DNA from: Sheuella amnicola
Lineage (GTDB): Bacteria > Pseudomonadota > Gammaproteobacteria > Burkholderiales > Burkholderiaceae_B
Direction of reading: 5' to 3'
NCBI RefSeq assembly: GCF_010499255.1
Contig: NZ_JAAGRN010000004.1
Coordinates: 186,001-250,000 of the forward strand
Length of the DNA stretch: 64,000 nucleotides
The notes beneath the pieces were generated by a model that saw nothing but the letters and a program-made list of their open reading frames with translations, did no database searches and was not told the DNA's origin. Numbering within the stretch: position 1 is the stretch's first letter; every line of letters begins with the position of its first letter. Below, piece by piece: positions 59,292-64,000 of the stretch. Made by a program: the position numbers and the translations under genes.

Positions 59292-61513
59292 TGGATGATT
59301 CACTGATCGTCGGACTTGGTGCTGACGATCAGGCGTTACTACAAAAAGTGCTTGACTGGGCGCAGCCCCAATTTGCGGACCGGCAAGCAACGACCGGCGA
59401 ACGACTGATCGATCATGCCCTGGGCACAGCTCGCGTGCTTGCGGAAATGCATGCGGATGTCGCGACGCGTGCGGCCGCCTTGCTTATTGCACTTCCTGAG
59501 GCGTTGCCGACCAAGCAGATGGATCCTGTTACGCAGCAATTCGGGACTGAGATCGGAAAGCTCGTGACTGGCACGCGTGCGTTGCTCAGGCTCGGTACGA
59601 TTGCCGGCGGTGCCAGTCAGGTTGCGACCGACTCGGCCGGCCAGAAAGAAAAGTTGCGCAAAATGCTGCTGGCCATGGCCGCTGATTTGCGCATCGTTCT
59701 CATCAGATTGGCATCTCGCTTGCAGACGTTGCGTTGGCACGCTTCTTCCAAGACAGCTTGCGACCCGGCCATGGCGCGCGAAACGCTTGATTTATATACC
59801 CCCTTGGCGAATCGACTGGGAATTTGGCAGGTCAAGTGGGAAATGGAGGACTTGGCGTTTCGTTTCACCGATCCTGTTCGCTACAAGGAGATTGCCGGTC
59901 TTTTGGAAGAGAAGCGTGTCGAGCGTGAAAAGTTCATCGCGCGAACAGTCGGCCAATTGACTGAAGCGTTGCAAAAAATGGGCATCGCTGCGGATGTTTC
60001 CGGTCGACCCAAGCACATATACAGCATCTATAACAAGATGCGTCACAAGCAATTGGCCTTCAGTCAGTTATTCGATCTGCGGGCGTTGCGTTTGATCGTT
60101 CCCGATGAGCGGGCTTGCTATGCTGCGTTGAGTCTGGTGCATGAGTTATGGACACCGGTGCCGGACGAGTTTGACGACTACATCTCGCGCCCCAAGCCAA
60201 ACGGCTATCGCTCCTTGCACACCGTGGTCGCCGATGAAGCAGGACGACCTTTCGAGGTTCAGATCCGCACGACTGCAATGCATGAGTTTGCCGAGTACGG
60301 AATGGCTGCGCACTGGCGTTACAAGGAAGCCGGTGCGCGATCTAATCAGATGCATGCTTCGATGACTCAGGCATCCGAGCAGTACGACAGGCAATTGGCC
60401 TGGATGCGCCAGTTGCTTGCTTGGAACACTGATGCAGGTAAACAGTCGGATTCCCGGTCCAGTCCGTCACAGGACTCCTCGCAGCGAATGGTCAAGCCGT
60501 CCGCCGAATCAACCGAAGACCGTATCTATGTGTTGTCTCCCCAGGCGAGAGTCATCGAATTGCCGCAAGGTGCGACTCCAATCGATTTCGCCTACCACTT
60601 GCACACTGATCTTGGACATCGCTGCCGCGGCGCAAGAATCGATGGACAGATGGTTCCGCTGCAGACTCAGTTACAAACCGGCCAAACGGTGGAAATTGTC
60701 ACGACCAAGTCCGGTGGCCCATCGCGTGACTGGTTGAATCCGCATCTTGGATTTTTGGCCAGTCCGCGCGCACGTGCCAAGGTTCGCGCCTGGTTTAATG
60801 CCATCGAGCTCCAGCAGCGCATTACCCAGGGTCAGGCATTGGTCGAAAAAGAATTGCAACGGCTTGGCAAGACTGCGATCAATCTGGAACAGTTAGCTCA
60901 GCAGCTCGGCTTTGCCCAGGCCGAAGATTTGTATGTCGCCGCAGCCAAAGAAGAATTCAGCCTGCGCCAGATTGACGCCGTGTTCCAGCCGGTCGAGCCT
61001 GAACAGGAGATTCGCCCGGAGTCACTTGTCACGCATGCTCCCAGGTCGGGACAATCCGCCAAGCAAGGCAAGGACGGCGTGCTGGTGGTTGGGGTGGGTT
61101 CTTTGATGACCCAGTTGGCGCGTTGCTGTCGTCCGGCGCCACCCGATGTCATTTCCGGGTTCGTGACCAGAGGGCGGGGCGTATCGATCCATCGCTCGGA
61201 TTGCTCGAGCTATTTGGCTTTGGCCGCGAGACAGCCCGAGCGAGTGATAGAAGTTGCTTGGGGGAATCAGGTTTCAACCGCGGTGTATGCAGTGGACCTG
61301 AGCGTGCGCGCGCAAGATCGTTCCGGATTGTTGCGCGACTTGTCCGAGGTGTTTGCGCGTCTGCGCTTGAATGTGATCGCAGTTAATACCCAGAGCAAGG
61401 CATCCCTTGCCCACATGGTTTTCACCGTGGAAGTCCACGATGGCGCGGAACTGACCCGTGCCTTGTCCGCCTTATCGGATGTGGCGGGCGTGCTGAGTGC
61501 GCAAAGACGGTAG
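59291..61513 (+). CDS. relA: RelA-type (p)ppGpp synthetase
   Basis: Ribosome-associated alarmone synthetase of 740 residues. The N-terminal HD hydrolase-like domain is degenerate: the HD motif is replaced in AAALLIALPEALPTK, so hydrolase activity is not expected. The synthetase domain has KHIYSIYNKM, the RelA-type E-x-D-D motif at residues 293-296 (EFDDYI), KPNGYRSLHTVV and EVQIRTTAMHEFAEYG. TGS (about 410-475) and an ACT domain (about 665-740) follow. A SpoT would keep its HD motif, so RelA is preferred. It overlaps the RidA gene by one base. Confidence 0.93.
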   Translation: MDDSLIVGLGADDQALLQKVLDWAQPQFADRQATTGERLIDHALGTARVLAEMHADVATRAAALLIALPEALPTKQMDPVTQQFGTEIGKLVTGTRALLRLGTIAGGASQVATDSAGQKEKLRKMLLAMAADLRIVLIRLASRLQTLRWHASSKTACDPAMARETLDLYTPLANRLGIWQVKWEMEDLAFRFTDPVRYKEIAGLLEEKRVEREKFIARTVGQLTEALQKMGIAADVSGRPKHIYSIYNKMRHKQLAFSQLFDLRALRLIVPDERACYAALSLVHELWTPVPDEFDDYISRPKPNGYRSLHTVVADEAGRPFEVQIRTTAMHEFAEYGMAAHWRYKEAGARSNQMHASMTQASEQYDRQLAWMRQLLAWNTDAGKQSDSRSSPSQDSSQRMVKPSAESTEDRIYVLSPQARVIELPQGATPIDFAYHLHTDLGHRCRGARIDGQMVPLQTQLQTGQTVEIVTTKSGGPSRDWLNPHLGFLASPRARAKVRAWFNAIELQQRITQGQALVEKELQRLGKTAINLEQLAQQLGFAQAEDLYVAAAKEEFSLRQIDAVFQPVEPEQEIRPESLVTHAPRSGQSAKQGKDGVLVVGVGSLMTQLARCCRPAPPDVISGFVTRGRGVSIHRSDCSSYLALAARQPERVIEVAWGNQVSTAVYAVDLSVRAQDRSGLLRDLSEVFARLRLNVIAVNTQSKASLAHMVFTVEVHDGAELTRALSALSDVAGVLSAQRR

Positions 61514-61562
61514 CATTTGATTCTTTCCAGTGGTTATTTTGCCTGTTTTTCAATGAGTAGAC

Positions 61563-61571
61563 TGCTAAAAT
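61563..61571 (+). promoter_or_regulatory. Extended -10 promoter before trpB
   Basis: TGCTAAAAT is an extended -10 element (TGN followed by TAAAAT) located 40 bp before the trpB start. No good -35 is evident, which is allowed for extended -10 promoters. A leader of about 35 nt would follow. Confidence 0.45.
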
Positions 61572-61611
61572 CGTCCTCTTGACGTTTTTTGCGTATTTAG
61601 GAGATTTCTTC

Positions 61612-62811
61612 TTGAAACCCTATGACTTTCCCGATGCCAAAGGGCATTTTGGTCCTTACGGTGGCATATTCGCAGCCGAAACCCTCATGCAGGCGATCGA
61701 AGAGTTACGCCTTGCATATGAAAAGTATCGCAATGATCCCGAGTTTCTGGCCGAGTTGCATTACGAGTCGAAACACTTTGTGGGACGACCTACGCCTGTT
61801 TATCATGCTCGCCGCATGTCCGAACAACTGGGCGGGGCGCAAATCTGGTTCAAGCGCGAAGACCTGAATCACACCGGCGCTCACAAAATAAACAACAGCC
61901 TGGGTCAGGCGTTGCTGGCCCGCCGCATGGGTAAAAAACGCATCATCGCCGAAACGGGAGCGGGGCAGCATGGTGTTGCAACGGCCACCGTCTGCGCGCG
62001 TTATGGCATGGAATGCGTGGTTTACATGGGAAGCGAAGACGTCAAGCGGCAGTCGCCCAACGTATTTCGCATGAAGCTGCTGGGCGCTACCGTTGTTCCG
62101 GTCGAATCCGGCTCGAAAACGCTCAAGGACGCGTTGAATGAAGCCATGCGCGATTGGGTGACGAATGTGGATGACACTTTTTATATCATTGGTACAGTTG
62201 CCGGTCCGCATCCGTACCCGATGATGGTTCGAAATTTTCAGTCCGTGATCGGCACCGAAGCGATTGAACAAATGCCCAAGTATGCGGGCAGACAGCCTGA
62301 CTACGTATTGGCATCCGTTGGTGGCGGTTCGAATGCCATGGGAATTTTCCATCCGTATATTGCACATGAAAATGTCAAGCTCATTGGCGTCGAGGCTGCC
62401 GGTGAAGGTGTTCAGTCCGGTAAACACTGCTGTTCGCTCACACAAGGCAGCGTCGGCGTGTTGCATGGCAATCGAACTTACGTCCTGCAGGACGAAAACG
62501 GTCAGGTTATCGAAACGCACTCTATTTCGGCCGGACTGGATTATCCCGGCGTCGGCCCTGAACATGCCTGGTTGCAGGACAGCGGTCGCGCTTCATATGT
62601 CGGCATTACTGATGACGAAGCCCTGGCCGCTTTTCATCAATGCTGCCGCATCGAGGGCATCATTCCCGCACTCGAATCATCTCACGCCCTGGCGTATGCC
62701 TCGAAGTTGGCGCCAACACTTTCCAAGGATCAGATCATCCTGGTGAACTTGTCTGGTCGTGGCGACAAGGATATCAATACCGTCGCGACGCGCGCCGGTC
62801 TGGTGCTTTAA
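61612..62811 (+). CDS. trpB: Tryptophan synthase beta chain
   Basis: PLP enzyme condensing indole and serine to tryptophan, 399 residues. The PLP lysine is in [17 protein letters not shown], and the phosphate-binding loop GGGSNAMG is visible, as is [14 protein letters not shown]. The start is TTG 61612 ([18 protein letters not shown]), with AGGAG 8 bp upstream; an in-frame TTG at 61579 would add 11 residues and lack a ribosome-binding site. It is followed by trpA after 15 bp. No trpF sits before it; relA does, so the usual trpF-trpB-trpA layout is interrupted. Confidence 0.96.
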   Translation: MKPYDFPDAKGHFGPYGGIFAAETLMQAIEELRLAYEKYRNDPEFLAELHYESKHFVGRPTPVYHARRMSEQLGGAQIWFKREDLNHTGAHKINNSLGQALLARRMGKKRIIAETGAGQHGVATATVCARYGMECVVYMGSEDVKRQSPNVFRMKLLGATVVPVESGSKTLKDALNEAMRDWVTNVDDTFYIIGTVAGPHPYPMMVRNFQSVIGTEAIEQMPKYAGRQPDYVLASVGGGSNAMGIFHPYIAHENVKLIGVEAAGEGVQSGKHCCSLTQGSVGVLHGNRTYVLQDENGQVIETHSISAGLDYPGVGPEHAWLQDSGRASYVGITDDEALAAFHQCCRIEGIIPALESSHALAYASKLAPTLSKDQIILVNLSGRGDKDINTVATRAGLVL

Positions 62812-62826
62812 AGGTTTTCATCCCCC

Positions 62827-63714
62827 ATGTCTGAACAACAAGATCGTATCTCCGCCGCTTTCGCCAGAGCGGCGGTTCAAAATCGCGCCGCGCTTATTCC
62901 ATACATCGCCGCCGGCAATCCTTTGCCCGAATCCACAGTGCCGCTCATGCATGCATTGGTCCAGGCGGGCGCAGATGTAATCGAACTCGGCATTCCCTTT
63001 TCCGATCCCATGGCCGATGGCCCGGTCATTCAGCAGGCCGCCGAGCACGCGATTGCCCAGGGCATCGGGTTGCGGCATGTTCTGGACATGGTGGCCGAGT
63101 TTCGACAGAAAGACACTGTGACGCCTATCGTATTGATGGGTTACGCCAATCCGATCGAACACATGGGTCAGGCCGCATTTGCCGAGAAGGCATCAAAATC
63201 CGGTGTGGATGGGTTACTCACGGTTGATTACCCACCTGAGGAAGTCGATGATTTCGTTCGATTGCTCGAGCAGCATCGAATCGCGCCGATCTTTCTGCTC
63301 GCGCCGACTTCGACCGAGGAGCGCATCCGGGCGGTCGGCAAGGCGGCTCGAGGTTATGTGTATTACGTATCCCTCAATGGCGTCACCGGGGCAGGGCATT
63401 TGGACACGACGGATGTTGCGAACCGCTTGAAGCGAATTCGCCAGCATGTGTCGTTGCCCGTTGGTGTCGGTTTCGGCATCAGCGATGCCGAGAGTGCATC
63501 CAGCATCAGTCTTGTCGCCGACGCAGTGGTGATCGGCAGCAAACTTATCAAGACGATGACGCAAGCCTGGACAGGATTGCCGGCCGCGCAACAATCCCAG
63601 GCTGCCATCACGGCCGGAGCCGAATGGTTGAAAGGGATATCACAAGCACTTGAAGTCGCGCGACCTGCCGGGCATCAAGTGACTGCATCATCAAATTCGG
63701 GAGATACCAAATGA
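62827..63714 (+). CDS. trpA: Tryptophan synthase alpha chain
   Basis: Aldolase-like subunit converting indole-3-glycerol phosphate to indole, channelled to TrpB, 295 residues. The catalytic Glu lies in [20 protein letters not shown] and the Asp in [24 protein letters not shown] is the flexible-loop region and [13 protein letters not shown] the phosphate-binding site. The C-terminus is longer than E. coli TrpA (268) by about 27 residues. It overlaps accD by 4 bp (ATGA). Confidence 0.96.
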   Translation: MSEQQDRISAAFARAAVQNRAALIPYIAAGNPLPESTVPLMHALVQAGADVIELGIPFSDPMADGPVIQQAAEHAIAQGIGLRHVLDMVAEFRQKDTVTPIVLMGYANPIEHMGQAAFAEKASKSGVDGLLTVDYPPEEVDDFVRLLEQHRIAPIFLLAPTSTEERIRAVGKAARGYVYYVSLNGVTGAGHLDTTDVANRLKRIRQHVSLPVGVGFGISDAESASSISLVADAVVIGSKLIKTMTQAWTGLPAAQQSQAAITAGAEWLKGISQALEVARPAGHQVTASSNSGDTK

Positions 63715-64000
63715 GCTGGCTAGGAAAACTTCTTCCCCCGAGAATCAACAAAACTCAGCCAACCGAGGTCGCAACCAAGCGCGTCCCGGAAGGTTTATGG
63801 GTTAAATGTCCATCTTGTGAGTCTGTTCTCTACAACGAAGACCTGGCGGCTAACCTGCATGTGTGTCCCAAATGCGATCACCATATGCGCATTGGTGCCC
63901 GTGCCCGAATCGAGTCGCTACTCGACTTGGAAGGACGGGTCGAAATAGGCGCAAACACTCGTTCAATGGATCCGTTGAAGTTCAAGGATTCGCGTAAATA
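63711..64000 (+). CDS. accD: Acetyl-CoA carboxylase carboxyltransferase subunit beta (truncated by window end)
   Basis: Beta subunit of the carboxyltransferase making malonyl-CoA for fatty-acid synthesis. Only the first 96 residues are in the window. The zinc ribbon is visible as CPSCESVLY and CPKCDHHM with two Cys pairs (near residues 33-55), a hallmark of AccD. ATG 63711 overlaps the trpA stop as ATGA. trpB-trpA-accD is the usual gene order in betaproteobacteria. Confidence 0.95.
   Translation, partial: MSWLGKLLPPRINKTQPTEVATKRVPEGLWVKCPSCESVLYNEDLAANLHVCPKCDHHMRIGARARIESLLDLEGRVEIGANTRSMDPLKFKDSRK

Noticed and set aside
1-64000. tRNA, rRNA, CRISPR array, prophage, transposase or attachment sites
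   Set aside because: Reading both strands showed no regularly spaced repeat arrays, recognisable transposase or integrase proteins, or rRNA-like stretches. A covariance-model tRNA search would be the decisive test and was not possible here.

Overview
The window reads as a chromosomal segment of a betaproteobacterium of the order Burkholderiales, most like the Alcaligenaceae (Bordetella, Achromobacter and Pusillimonas relatives). The signs are three Bug-type (TctC) tripartite-tricarboxylate solute-binding proteins with different partners, a Burkholderiales-type phasin and intracellular PHA depolymerase, several branched-chain-type (HAAT) ABC operons, a biotin BioMNY transporter, and the order nth / RnfB-like ferredoxin / phaZ / fpr / fdxA. 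G+C is moderate by eye, with AT-rich patches only in a few regulatory gaps. I see no rRNA, tRNA, CRISPR array, prophage or insertion sequence. Coding density is very high; the only gene-free stretch over 300 bp is 26321-26714.

Layout. 1-12.95 kb is housekeeping: a truncated UbiH-family hydroxylase, a TM2 protein, pepP, a CtaG-like protein, galU, a BepA-like protease, a YheT-like hydrolase, a SnoaL-like protein, a zinc-finger protein, azlCD, rhlE, a thioredoxin-like protein, an EI24 protein and a molybdopterin-binding protein. 13.0-14.8 kb holds an IclR regulator and a Bug receptor in convergent orientation. 14.9-15.6 kb holds the phasin gene with a promoter framed by two TGCA-rich palindromes. 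15.6-23.0 kb is a sugar-acid-like catabolic cluster: a LysR regulator divergent from a UxaA-type dehydratase, a 2-hydroxyacid dehydrogenase, a cytosolic sialidase-fold protein, an SDR, a Bug receptor and an EamA transporter. 23.0-26.0 kb pairs an ScfR/RamB-like regulator with isocitrate lyase across an operator-rich gap. 26.0-29.6 kb has a small coiled-coil membrane protein, an orphan GltI-like receptor, a GNAT acetyltransferase and a CLC antiporter.

29.7-36.1 kb carries lemA, a TPM-domain gene, a 1267-residue MHYT hybrid histidine kinase and an HD-GYP response regulator, all on one strand. 36.1-39.1 kb pairs a Bug receptor with an aconitase-superfamily enzyme whose swivel domain is N-terminal. 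39.2-41.2 kb is a tightly overlapping msrB-yciB-bolA-ppiC operon ending in a strong terminator. 41.3-43.2 kb is bioMNY. 43.2-53.7 kb holds two complete HAAT importers tail to tail, one with a permease-ATPase fusion and one with an SDR gene attached. 53.7-57.6 kb has nth, an RnfB-like ferredoxin, phaZ, fpr and fdxA. 57.7-64.0 kb has pncB, a RidA-family gene, relA, trpB, trpA and the start of accD.

Carbon storage and two-carbon metabolism recur: phasin, depolymerase, glyoxylate-shunt entry and the stringent-response enzyme are all here. The phasin and depolymerase genes share similar TGC-rich boxes, suggesting one regulator (probably PhaR) for both. All functions are inferred from reading motifs and context; no database search was run.
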